Shown piece by piece: positions 36,901 through 40,520 of a stretch of 44,549 nucleotides of DNA (the stretch's first letter is position 1; every line of letters begins with the position of its first letter). Origin of the DNA: a virus. The stretch lies in the IMG/VR virus record IMGVR_UViG_3300027974_000055, positions 1 through 44,549 of that record; one strand, written 5' to 3'. Below the pieces are notes generated by a model that saw only the letters and a list, made by a program, of their open reading frames with translations, had not been told where the DNA came from and ran no database searches. The translations under genes were made by a program, and so were the position numbers.

Positions 36901-36950
36901 AGAGCTTGCTAGGTGTTATTACACCATACATCCTAGCATTGAATGAGTAA
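18963..36950 (+). CDS. giant 5995-residue repeat virion protein (adhesin/fibre candidate)
   Basis: This uninterrupted 17,988-base gene makes up 40 percent of the window. The start (IRFKRSDIPGKVPSLEALEL, then GELAINSADGKLF) is the classic N-terminal attachment motif of phage tail-fibre proteins. Residues 60-345 look like a right-handed beta-helix of the DUF1565/pectin-lyase type (NVLYVSKSGDDSNSGKTL and later GGIGIHMLNRGNTQLVS). Residues 478-5773 mark an array of 33 modules, each centred on Cys-x-Arg-Asp. The last 98 residues form a separate domain (ERGGFINFTSTDQKGDFKIG, ending in PYILALNE) that I recall from large structural proteins of marine T4-like phages. At over 0.6 MDa by usual residue masses it would be exceptionally large for a phage. 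Similar short arrays exist in the group. Function as a long fibre or surface coat is inferred. Confidence 0.8.
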   Translation: MSTNIRFKRSDIPGKVPSLEALELGELAINSADGKLFTKQEIKQPAGFSAIQKIVEIGATSVPNVLYVSKSGDDSNSGKTLGESFASLKKALSVATPGTTIFLKSGEYIEDNPLRVPARVSVVGDNLRNTTVRPKNPTQDIFWVYNGAYIFCMNFKGHIAPSAAVCFPPDGSAGEIVTSPYTQAVTSITTTGTGMRVDGAVTTGLRSMVADAFTQYNQGGIGIHMLNRGNTQLVSIFTICCDISFLCENGGFCSINLSNSSFGNYGLVSRGASEILYRGVVKKSAGRQIVFKNLAKRPNIGDGVLFANYNQVTCNRDNGLIVDSLAQDLLYEGTTQSTFAGLRYWAKGEITIGDQGPETVAALDHAKYVAGLITRDVAVTKTSGNTENQVGKVAAGATDGGSVTAQRLVRDGFAIVSGIVENGPLSPKTIILPDYDLAEPELKRLREQVLSKKQEIQDQTIAFIRSTYPTLQYSESKCFRDVGIIIDAVINDMIFGGNYLSIKAARSYISASGLVIPSGTKTETIEAVKFARDKVIALITENTDAVDSVTGNFELITSSIDAGAVTTAPQYPDYQDTDVTVKNLVINLQANKTLVKQIVIAKVNENYPDLIGNYDENICKRDVGYVLDAMCFDLTYGGNSETIDAAKRYYSYANGSRQIANYERVATTDAYGIAQLYSQRVVINDPIEGYSGSQNLNGTATTQTQVNNLGNLFKIFLKQIDSEIVGTSDFIQSNGARSTDTDLDNGYKLLQANKNFLKAEVIAYLTRSYPAFNYDRVKCARDIGYIVDSVCFDLVHGGNRQAVQAGIYYYGFNDESNVLKTVSPRQINQTINAYLYLKELLADVITCTPRPNPWQGDVEQRTSLPPATIAESYAINNLIDVIVEILREGPNNSEDSIQRTKQAIGLTASTDPNKQKAFDLLVANKQFIQAELQAYININWYEISDGDNTFARVSTATPLSLGTTTTGYPITTYQPTAVKAVRDAILAAKEDITTETIKFMANNFFDNFSFNKPKCYRDVGLILDAILSDMIFDSNYKTINAAISYFRAYASDVIGPQKVQTIAALEAAKVLTLERVVTPAAKKAISTRFDILIDILKDGTVDNPAAPSLEYPIPKRNSDDDIDRDTAVKILRDNIAFIKEEVVDYIDSNFTVLSYDREKCARDVGIIIEALGYDLMFGSNFRSITAGRSYMRVNAAKVASGQKLATVGGFKQLKKLVAELLKQNSLAVNSTNRNMDIIIDIVESDGMNVPKFIIPFPETGRDVGYKRARDLVEKNRGFIISEILAYIDQNDVPVGYDQAKCERDLNLILDAVYYDTTYGGTLETQTAAFSYFVGAIKQLDPTGQNDDEVAATIAAYTHLKSVISDVAVDTPVTRTTGNSTVQFRSPTGSDGSAAASSDMSDLIQLILSYIDNSSADNGALDIENLTSTPDLAWVDAKLVAEFKKLQTATVSLKKEITDYIDTNYVIFGYDRDVCARDVGLVVDAVRYDMMFDTNFNSIVAGRSYYRAQASVVTKDQKVATMASFEFLKTKLLDLVKTNETATTRVTASMDAILAILENGLTAAPTVKWTPPTTGTTGTAGISTFLAARDTIQTSKETLVKTINSWVIQQQGSGYPGFTYGPAQRANCQRDLRFIIDAICYDLTYGGTTQVDIAAKAYKSGVTGASVLVSNDLDITIAAYGQLATELDTLIADATVSARVALLANRISDIIAGDINPDSGPDATVLPTTNWVANALVTLNLSLTNNKTDLGDAITDFVDSRYAYNRAKCARDVGFLIDAMCYDVLYGGNLDTLSAAQSYFDGAITPKSVIPKQVIQTVAAYERLSEVLQDVVRLKAVTPSSKKFLATERATANMDLIKSILDNGEAVAPKRPFALPLPTSGAGNASVDAYLNARNLIAANREFLKAEVIAYIEANSPPVYNQETCKRDVDYILDAVYYDMTYGGNMETIVAGRAYYDGLVFSDDPTGNRDDEIAATIAAYTRLKAAIVDVAQNNEVTATTGNNVAQVFSSGTNAQAGSSGAANAAGDLIDTIITFVNLDDGDNDDTEVPAGTAWVDSGLVEISDILDAVNNANSSNTLNGVSLGVGIQKQVTDFINANYPDLVGNYVVNTCRRDIGLIIDAVRYDLMFGTNFRSTVAGRSYARTQVTEGGFTTNNQKEATLAAIDFTKAKILEIIANNTVKQSTTSSSKGSSAAGTKANDLIGVILTALGGTNPTPVAASTDWVNVLDSELVTISDAIEAEKTDIKTAVTDYIAANYSAQTQVTATNTTNDIITANRHGLVEDQIIVLKGTTTGTGLTADTVYYVLGGTYLTTNGFQVSTEKGGSAVNLTTNASVSGLTIFDYNVISCERDIGLVVDAVRYDMMFGSNFRTIVAARSYYRAQAALVVGLQKDATIGSFELLRTTLLTYTTTSETARSRVAECMDIVLAVLKGGLDQLPEVKLPSPTGYNTDYLPSYGYARNLIDANRAFIKAELTKKITVESPSLDYNNAVCLRDVDYIIDALRYDMTYGGTMETSVAALAYYAGAGLDNDSLPSGQLAITVTAYTYLQSLVAKIAKNEDVSKLQVKVPQVFGPQAGVSAAQASRNLAWTVRDYISTIAANPSTVYPDTAWAGTNLSDFAELLGKYKTPNLVASVVDTVRRPKSFPQIVTEYAITNNGNTVTGIAVGGGGVATITVTNDHTFTVGQAIQFTAGADVGSIKFGTTYYVKTIPTSNTFTVSERSDRTTNAELTAATITPGAGTLRVSYFDTDKCARDTALLLDALRFDIAFDTNFKTIIAAQAYSRNVTNAVTGVQRQATIAAFKQLKAELITLNNRAKSTSKTAINTNGTAGSGNGGDTTTLARINTLMDLFITNVGVPLRTVAITGTGGQFSCASEAYVEVGAKVVITGTYGGGGSITGYATGNTYYVISTSGPTNFTLSATKGGSAITTTAGTPTGLTYILVKDVPAKPYSIPTPTGANSLNTPLNAYDRNTLAARTAIENNREFIKAEVIAWIDEQNRRDTSGFTVFAYNRTQCLEDLDSILDAIYYDLTYGGNTETVNAGTAYYEGAVLGADEVTATERAYNYLGTVLFEVSRNTPVESFQLAVPQVRGIGASEQVAAKLAGLTDIVINVVKGGVKQLPEPIEPEFLAGDETLAYVRLSLQEQKKSLQARIADYLDSYILQYNTEKCARDVGLIIDCVMYDLVLNSNFQTITAGSVYLQKAAGVVTSYQLGPQLEAINFIKEKCVAVSQTPPLVTNPYIISEIENRFDILYDIVDKGVEVAPAVVNVPPLGAALNPNSINAAKSLIANKEFLKEEVTAYITANYKTYDQSRCARDVGLIIDAALNDLLLGTNYNSIKAGTAYRRATSSLVISDQLRETLGGIDYALSRVLELTTDATAIASITDSFELIKSIIAESTVPTFVTALAGGSVYALPRATGRDFRTIGYFDAVDYLKNSTNVTAIKNAVSAFIVAELAGRKNPAFDGFDYGTWDSSNNTNTTPTTAGTNRKASCEKDIGYILEAMCYDLTYGGNMETMVAGRAYYAGAANESLLIGNEIKSTLEAYTFMARKVLDLLVAASIPADIAREAEALVLGVRNLVDAAYNSSPVTTTPYIDWVDSDYLTLDGEFLTDKDTIITDIVDAVSVGDPSLVFDSAKCARDIGLVIDAVRYDMLFNTNFRSVVAGRSYTRLVASEVYDGGDQNTAELVALNTLKTKLFDIIDVRAAGTIEVAAKARLTSLMDTIIDIVSGDDPPAISALPTPTGGTDNSHVAAIANAKARIVANRTFLINEVIAYIIQEKTANRGNFNTNAYPEFTFTTGVGATDETKCREDLGFILDAIVYDLTYGGNMETSVAGRAYYNGTVLEGKNEKLATLDAYRHLRDVIKLVVQNIDVTRSSGNSTTQDKTAPASTEPVSTNFVAPLVTLVMNYIDTAPQDPVEIPADIKWVPSKLYVFSDALNAAKATVAKTTTDYISANYPALDYDVATCQRDIGLVIDAVRWDMMFNSNFRSNVAGRSYLRRQVTEGDFTSLGQKDASVAGFRIVKIALEDIVKSDATALARVGASMDVVIDILDNGAGRVRTFAGSGALALSIPYGGTVNSFDIGRLAARDRIEANRDYIKGQVAEYIDDEGINPTGFSLATCLRDVDYFLDAVRYDLTYGGNLATVEAGRAYYNGLVLAEADSTHITNTIDTFNFVGSIIEDIAQNLAAGPYTGGSIPAQSTTGLAGSAAGAAAAKVLFDELVTYINTSTGDNAAARLPNTSWVNSNFVSFATTMGDTVASLQQQVTDYVTATFPALDYNVDTCARDVGYVVDAVRYDMMFDNEFRSYVAGRSYSRSQVTSGNFTTKEQKAATMAAFEFLRGKLLAIVTGNKEAGRRVTSAMRTLLDTLELGEVTRNSYDAVVASGISLLDANRDILLSQMGTYLDGISHSFSGYNKDTCLRDIGYVLDAIKYDLTYGGNMETVVAGRAYYEGAVLGSSPHTDHVNATKAAFTELGDKIADISDFPASVADTIAALIANVNSLIDDDASVTEVYADASWADVNLKEVSATFRDQIAVIKTAVTSYVTTNFPALTYDAVKCARDVGYVTDAISWDMLFDSNFRTTIAGRSYARLIASNGVFGTTQKLATTAAFNLLKNELLALTTNKIAQERIAAGMNVILQILDKGPDGSIPAITWGGTPVSDNADEVKKTLLANKDFIVDQVLAKINTEYNPFKEQDDTVGYNEEKCARDVGYIVTAVAYDMVTGSNYQSTIAGLRYLGNTAENVLDGSKEQHMTIQSLKYVKQLLASIVANNIDAVDSVKASMDLIIGIINGDIAASVAIDEMDFTPSNVTAYNAQGQLTRLVRGTIQSDITDWFANPTGGYDSNVFWNALSAPKKALCTRDVGYIVDAITYDLTYGGNWATTIAARAYYVGNSNELTLGVVTAEKTATLAAYEYLKTLIRDEVSGNTIEQELTNVTNDTKVGTLIDIIKNVISNGLSALPTVQYPQLLGADNDLEIARNNIVNAVSTISKKTTKYINERAYFLYDVVKCERDLGYILDAVIYDTFTDSNAQSVTAGLAYTRVDAQGAVAAPQKFAILAALTHAKSVLANLVSTSSTVVSRIRSKLGIIIDIINDGGNAPTLSFPSTGLTGAVTSNTLQTNKETIKTAIGTYLSTYTANGFSWATLAGRQATCLRDVGYIVDALTHDLTYGGNRATVIAARSYFAGTQAQLGNGTGEKGATLAAYAQLKTTIASYVTGQTTAANALIDIIINYVGGDGTTPALTTIIEPTVTSTNPTITSAKATLLAAKEASVNKVLDYINSREFVRGVYDTTKCARDVGIILDAIEYDLLLGSNFQSVKAGQAYLRSYSKTVTGEQKAATIGALYFLKKALTDLSLTGATTVRSLMDTIIDIIDRGVIAVPALTFDTNGTAAYDNAVETIANANNTAFIKAEVRAWIAINYPELDYDKIACERDVAYILEALRYDLIYGGNSQTVEAGLAYWEGTTLTLGLGEPGQSEATATLGAYAYLRDMIRALILSETTFNAFTPKQISVTKGTFGGASSSTVQDGVTDLIDGITNIIDSANLGAANTTANSLRVLPTINTGDADYTAIEAVRATLVANNTTSGSVNKAVKDAFDGQWFVYNPEKCGRDIGYIVEALAYDMYYGGNTQTRDAGIQYTYKGGLVIPFGTKGPTILSMQYLESIIDDIVKNTTVAPLSGNSQTQDKTHTAATNDNATRTATLVHGIVTTLQKGLAGAPALVAPSLDNAEAKYVLLRDLIQDNLEAIQADTITYVNEEYSGFGYLQDTCKRDIGLTLDAVAYDLIYGGNSRTKYAAEQYFSGGRLQIPADSKDATAAGFNYLDTLARKIVKNDYVTPLQIYVDQNTDNVAATDSEVTTVGSLFDAFTDIVSNGYVSVVTLDATFKSSVDDNTYATFHQVSQITTTGHTLEWVGTGIDVDSALPYNGGVPIEANEIVSERGGFINFTSTDQKGDFKIGPELTIKRDSGSIVGRAFNKSLLGVITPYILALNE
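20394..36281 (+). repeat. 33-copy Cys-module array in the giant gene
   Basis: Module cysteines fall at residues 478, 619, 779, 1015, 1160, 1301, 1474, 1627, 1768, 1924, 2110, 2347, 2491, 2751, 3015, 3169, 3314, 3493, 3638, 3809, 3968, 4123, 4285, 4421, 4561, 4709, 4862, 5013, 5156, 5298, 5435, 5613 and 5773. Most spacings are 136-186 residues; four are 236-264. Each module has C-x-R-D, then a helix of the form G-x-I-I-D-A-V-x-Y-D, then either an A-type (FGSNFRS...AGRSY) or a B-type (YGGNMET...AGRAYY) continuation, a second helix ending L-K-x-x-L, a D-I-I-x-x-G linker, and an A-N-R-x-F-I-K-A-E helix. A and B types mostly alternate. Confidence 0.92.
25738..27795 (+). repeat. three related beta-domain insertions in the giant gene
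   Basis: Three extra segments of roughly 80-90 residues interrupt the module array at about 25738-25985, 26910-27200 and 27535-27795. They share a TxYYV strand, then an N-x-F-x-V/L-S strand and a T/GGSA loop (VYYVLGG with FQVSTEKGGSA; TYYVKTI with FTVSERSD; TYYVIST with FTLSATKGGSA). They look like small Ig- or fibronectin-like tail domains. They account for three of the four long intervals between module cysteines and occur nowhere else in the array. Confidence 0.7.
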
Positions 36951-36981
36951 TTTTCAAAGGTTAAAATAAGGAAATATTAAA

Positions 36982-37320
36982 ATGGCAAACGTACCTTTAA
37001 ACGCATTTAAAACTGTAACAGCAACGGTAACTACTACCCCGACCAATATCTACACAACCCCTGCGGGGGTTACAGGTATCGTGCTAGGAACACAGGTAGC
37101 TAATATTACTAGTAGTGGTTCAGCAGCAATTACAGCATGGCATGTAAGAGGAGTTGTTTCAAATGAATTAGTTAGTTCATTTGACATACCTCATAGCGAT
37201 GCCGTAAGTGTTGTAGCAGGCAAGTTGGTTCTAGAATCAGGCGATACCTTGAGAGTTCAAGGTAGCGGGAATAATTCTTTAAGAATTACATTAAGTATTC
37301 TAGAATCAGCTAACGATTAA
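36982..37320 (+). CDS. small beta-rich virion protein, paralogue of 16112-16429
   Basis: This 112-residue protein has GIVLGTQVANITSSGSAAIT, a central AWHVRGVV strand and a KLVLESGDTLRVQGSGNNSL segment that parallels the protein at 16112-16429. Such small beta-sandwich proteins often act as adaptors or caps beside fibres. It follows the giant gene after 31 bases with AAGGA before the ATG, so it may be co-transcribed. Confidence 0.6.
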   Translation: MANVPLNAFKTVTATVTTTPTNIYTTPAGVTGIVLGTQVANITSSGSAAITAWHVRGVVSNELVSSFDIPHSDAVSVVAGKLVLESGDTLRVQGSGNNSLRITLSILESAND

Positions 37321-37364
37321 TCAAGCCTAATCAATACGACGGCTTTATATAAGGAATAATAATA

Positions 37365-38330
37365 ATGGCAGCCCAAAAAAGAGTAGAATTATTTAGCGGA
37401 CGAGTTAAAAAAGTCCCAGCAAAACATGTCAATACAGTAGGTCTTGGCACAGGTGAAGAAAGGTATGATTATCTTAGACTAAGTGAAGCAGAACCTAACT
37501 TATATGTGCCTTGGCAAAGTGTCAACGAGCTCAATGTTGAAGTACAAAGAAACCCAGCAACTCAGGTTAATCTTGCTTCGGTAACTTATACAGACCAACT
37601 TGACAATGATATCACACCAACTGATTCAACATTAAGAGCTATCTTTCTTTCAGATCAAGAAGGTAACAGAAGTTGGACTGAAAAAGTTGCGTTTGATGCA
37701 GATGACAATTTGATTATTAATTCAAATTTATTTGTAAATGGCACAACCGTACAGGTTAACACTGAGTCTGTAACAATTGATGACCCAATTCTTACAGTTG
37801 GTGGTGATGAAGAGGCAACTTCTCAACTAGTAGATTATGATGCTGGTGTGGCTTTCCGTTGGTGGGATGCGGCTGCTGAAGCTGCTGAAGCTGGACAAGG
37901 CGCTAAATTAGGCTTTTTTGGATTCCAAAACGAAACACAACGTTTTGTGTTTATTCCAAGAGGTCAACAAATTGGTAAGAAATTCGTTGGTGATGTAAGT
38001 GGTACATTGGGTGCTGCATTGCAATTGCAAGATTTGATTGTTAATAGAGTATATTCCCCAGACAATGTTAATTTGCAATTGTTTGCAGGAGCCAATGGAA
38101 CAGTTCAAATTCTTTCAGCAATCACTGAAGGTACTTGGAATGCTGATGTTATTGACGTAAGTTATGGCGGCACTGGTCGTCCAGAACTAACATCTAAGGG
38201 TGTTGTTTATGGAAATGGATCAGATCCAGTAGGTGTTACCAATGCTGCTTATGCTAATGGTAGTGTTCTACAAGCTGATCTTGGAGGAAACCCTTATTTT
38301 TCTAATGTAATAGATTGCGGATCATTTTAA
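37365..38330 (+). CDS. virion structural protein with RVELFSGRVKK N-terminal module
   Basis: This 321-residue protein shares an N-terminal module with the next large fibre protein. Residues 6-16 (RVELFSGRVKK) are identical in both, followed by ERYDYLRLSEAEPNL. The centre (TVQVNTESVTIDDPILTVGG, then AFRWWDAAAEAAEA and GFFGFQNETQRFVFIPRG) is a recurrent unit of T4-like structural proteins. The tail has an ISYGGTGR-like phrase (DVSYGGTGRPELTSKGVVYG) common in phage fibre C-termini. It ends IDCGSF, like the end of the 17149-18885 protein. AAGGA lies before the ATG. A weak AAGCC/GGCTT stem precedes it (37323-37345). Confidence 0.65.
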   Translation: MAAQKRVELFSGRVKKVPAKHVNTVGLGTGEERYDYLRLSEAEPNLYVPWQSVNELNVEVQRNPATQVNLASVTYTDQLDNDITPTDSTLRAIFLSDQEGNRSWTEKVAFDADDNLIINSNLFVNGTTVQVNTESVTIDDPILTVGGDEEATSQLVDYDAGVAFRWWDAAAEAAEAGQGAKLGFFGFQNETQRFVFIPRGQQIGKKFVGDVSGTLGAALQLQDLIVNRVYSPDNVNLQLFAGANGTVQILSAITEGTWNADVIDVSYGGTGRPELTSKGVVYGNGSDPVGVTNAAYANGSVLQADLGGNPYFSNVIDCGSF

Positions 38331-38339
38331 TATAAAAAA

Positions 38340-38346
38340 GTAAATA
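38340..38346 (+). promoter_or_regulatory. late-promoter-like motif GTAAATA
   Basis: The motif lies ten bases after a stop codon and about 70 bases before a terminator hairpin. A transcript from it would start near 38352. It would either end at the terminator as a short RNA or read through into the 38474 gene, which has no other late motif. Confidence 0.35.
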
Positions 38347-38351
38347 ATCTG

Positions 38352-38437
38352 TAAAGATTTCTTTAAGAAAATATGAACCATAATAGAGGGCTGTCTATTA
38401 TTGTTAACAAAGAGGGTCTTTTCAAAGGCCCCTTTTT
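38352..38437 (+). ncRNA. candidate short RNA or attenuated leader
   Basis: The stretch is bounded by a late-promoter-like motif on the left and an intrinsic terminator on the right. It holds an 8-bp stem (38380-38387 with 38394-38401) whose GGGCTG loop could pair with the GCCC of the terminator's 3' arm. That would let two structures compete. It has no coding potential. Strictly a prediction from layout. Confidence 0.25.
38414..38437 (+). terminator. intrinsic terminator
   Basis: A 7-bp stem, 38414-38420 with 38425-38431 (one T-G wobble), encloses TTCA and is followed by C and five T. It would end transcription from the giant-gene unit. Confidence 0.7.
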
Positions 38438-38473
38438 GTATGTATCTGAAGATTAGTCATGTAGGAGTTCTGA

Positions 38474-40519
38474 ATGGGTAAGCAAGGTAGGGTGGAACTC
38501 TTTAGTGGTAGAGTTAAAAAGATCCGCCCAAACAAGGTCAGTGAAGAAAGATACGAATTTTTAAAGCTTAGTGAAGCGGAACCTGATTTAGGTATACCTT
38601 CCACAACAGACTCTGCCAATTCTAAACGATTTTTATTAACTGATAAAGACGGTACAAGGTACTGGTCTGACACATTACTAATTGATGACACTAATGGTTC
38701 TGAAAACCTCATAGCCACAACTGAAATAGAAGCACCTGTTTTTAGTACTGATGGGGTTACGATAACAGAAAACACAATTTTTACCAAAGCCTCTGGTGAT
38801 GATTTAAATTTAGCCACAAATAGCGGCGGATTAGTCAAGTTTAATAGTGCTATGGGAGTCAATGTTGGAACTCCAAGCCTTGGCAGACTGGTTAGTAGGG
38901 CTGTTAGAATGACAGACCAAAGCACAGTGACTAATGGAATAGCCCAATTGAACTATATTTTAGGTAAATTAGTCCCGCCAAATCCTCCTAGTTTTCCTAA
39001 TAATCAAACATTAGCCATACAAAGTCTTAGCACATACAGAATGTGCGATTTTATACAAACAGATAATACTTCCAGCAATAGAAATGTTGCTGGAGGCACA
39101 ACAGTTGCTCTTTTTAGAAGAGCAAATAGTTATACTACAAATTTTATAACAGGCTGCGGCCCAGGAATTGAAGGGGTTGTTACTACACATAAGAATGGTG
39201 TAGATGCAGGCAATCATACAATGACTGATACACAAGATGAAGTCACATTAATTGGCACTGATAATGGTACATATAACAATCTAGTCATAGCCAATGACAG
39301 AGATTATAGCTTAATTACCACCCCTCCAATTGCCACAACTTTTTGGCAGAGCTTTGATGCCAAGGCTGCTGGCACTGTGTCAGAAGGTTGGAATGAAGTT
39401 TATATTGATCATACAGCAGCAGGCAGTACAAACGTGGCCTATTGGTATTATGATGCCAGTACACCAGGTACTCCTAGCATAACAAATTATTCTTTTACGG
39501 CGCCAGTAAGTCCCACAGTAATTTATAGTAGTACAATACCGCATTATACTACCAGTAACACTTTTGCATTGGCCTTTGATGTTAATAATCTCAGTGGTGA
39601 TGCTTATCCTACATCAGATACATTTGTAACTGGCACAGCCGGCGGCGCTTTTAACGCACCAGTTAATGTTACATACGCTGGAGCAGGGGTAACTACGCCA
39701 TTGGCTAGAAATCTTTATGTTGGTAGTGGTTCAGTTACAGTGAATACCACGGCACAAATCAAATCTGGGTTTGGATCTAATAGTGGCACTTGTGCTATTT
39801 CAGTTAATAATTCATATAATATAGGCTCACAAACTTTTAGTCCAAATGCCATGGTATTATTTAAAACTGGCACCAGTACTAACATTGATGAAACAAGTAT
39901 CCCAGTGACCAGTGTGGGCTCAGGTAGTGGAAATGCATTAAGAATTATTAATCCAGGAAGCAGTGATAATCCTACATTACTATCAACAGCCTCTTTTAAC
40001 AGTCAAACATCTACATTAGAAACATATGATGCTGTGGTAGTAGGATCTGGAAGTCAAGGTATAATTAAACACGATCAAACTGATTACAGTACTGGGTATT
40101 TGCCAGCAGGTCCTGATCTAAGCTCAGGGCGTAGTGGTAGTCAATATTTTACTTTTAAGTTTACTCGTAGTGCAGTGTCAAAATTTGACATACAATTTAC
40201 TGGCACAATAGCTGGTATGTGGATTGCATTGCCAGGAAGTAGTATAGATGGTACAAGTACCATAAATGGTTGGGTGGATATGAGTCAAGCATATGCTGGA
40301 GCAGGTGTTCCAGGTGCTAATATTGCAGGCGGCGGCAATGGAAGTAATGGTTGTGCATTAGGAGGTGTAGTTAATTTGAACAGTTCAGGAACACAAAGAA
40401 GAACTTGTACATTTGGTACTGTAAGTAGCTCTAACACCACTAGTAAAGAAATCGTAGTACGAATTAAAGTAAGCAGTGGCCAAAGTGTTACGGCATTAAG
40501 TATGTTAGGAACACAGTAA
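38474..40519 (+). CDS. fibre-like virion protein with RVELFSGRVKK N-terminal module
   Basis: This 681-residue protein starts with the same module as the 37365-38330 protein (RVELFSGRVKK at residues 6-16, then ERYEFLKLSEAEPDL), which probably anchors both to the same virion site. The remainder is Ser/Thr/Gly/Asn-rich, beta-strand-dense sequence typical of fibre or tail-tip proteins. The last quarter is a candidate C-terminal binding domain (FKFTRSAVSKFDIQFTGTIA, then MWIALPGSSIDGT and a VVRIKVSSGQSV ending). No chaperone or cleavage motif was recognised. TAGGAG precedes the ATG. The upstream terminator separates it from the giant-gene unit. Confidence 0.65.
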   Translation: MGKQGRVELFSGRVKKIRPNKVSEERYEFLKLSEAEPDLGIPSTTDSANSKRFLLTDKDGTRYWSDTLLIDDTNGSENLIATTEIEAPVFSTDGVTITENTIFTKASGDDLNLATNSGGLVKFNSAMGVNVGTPSLGRLVSRAVRMTDQSTVTNGIAQLNYILGKLVPPNPPSFPNNQTLAIQSLSTYRMCDFIQTDNTSSNRNVAGGTTVALFRRANSYTTNFITGCGPGIEGVVTTHKNGVDAGNHTMTDTQDEVTLIGTDNGTYNNLVIANDRDYSLITTPPIATTFWQSFDAKAAGTVSEGWNEVYIDHTAAGSTNVAYWYYDASTPGTPSITNYSFTAPVSPTVIYSSTIPHYTTSNTFALAFDVNNLSGDAYPTSDTFVTGTAGGAFNAPVNVTYAGAGVTTPLARNLYVGSGSVTVNTTAQIKSGFGSNSGTCAISVNNSYNIGSQTFSPNAMVLFKTGTSTNIDETSIPVTSVGSGSGNALRIINPGSSDNPTLLSTASFNSQTSTLETYDAVVVGSGSQGIIKHDQTDYSTGYLPAGPDLSSGRSGSQYFTFKFTRSAVSKFDIQFTGTIAGMWIALPGSSIDGTSTINGWVDMSQAYAGAGVPGANIAGGGNGSNGCALGGVVNLNSSGTQRRTCTFGTVSSSNTTSKEIVVRIKVSSGQSVTALSMLGTQ

Positions 40520-40520
40520 A

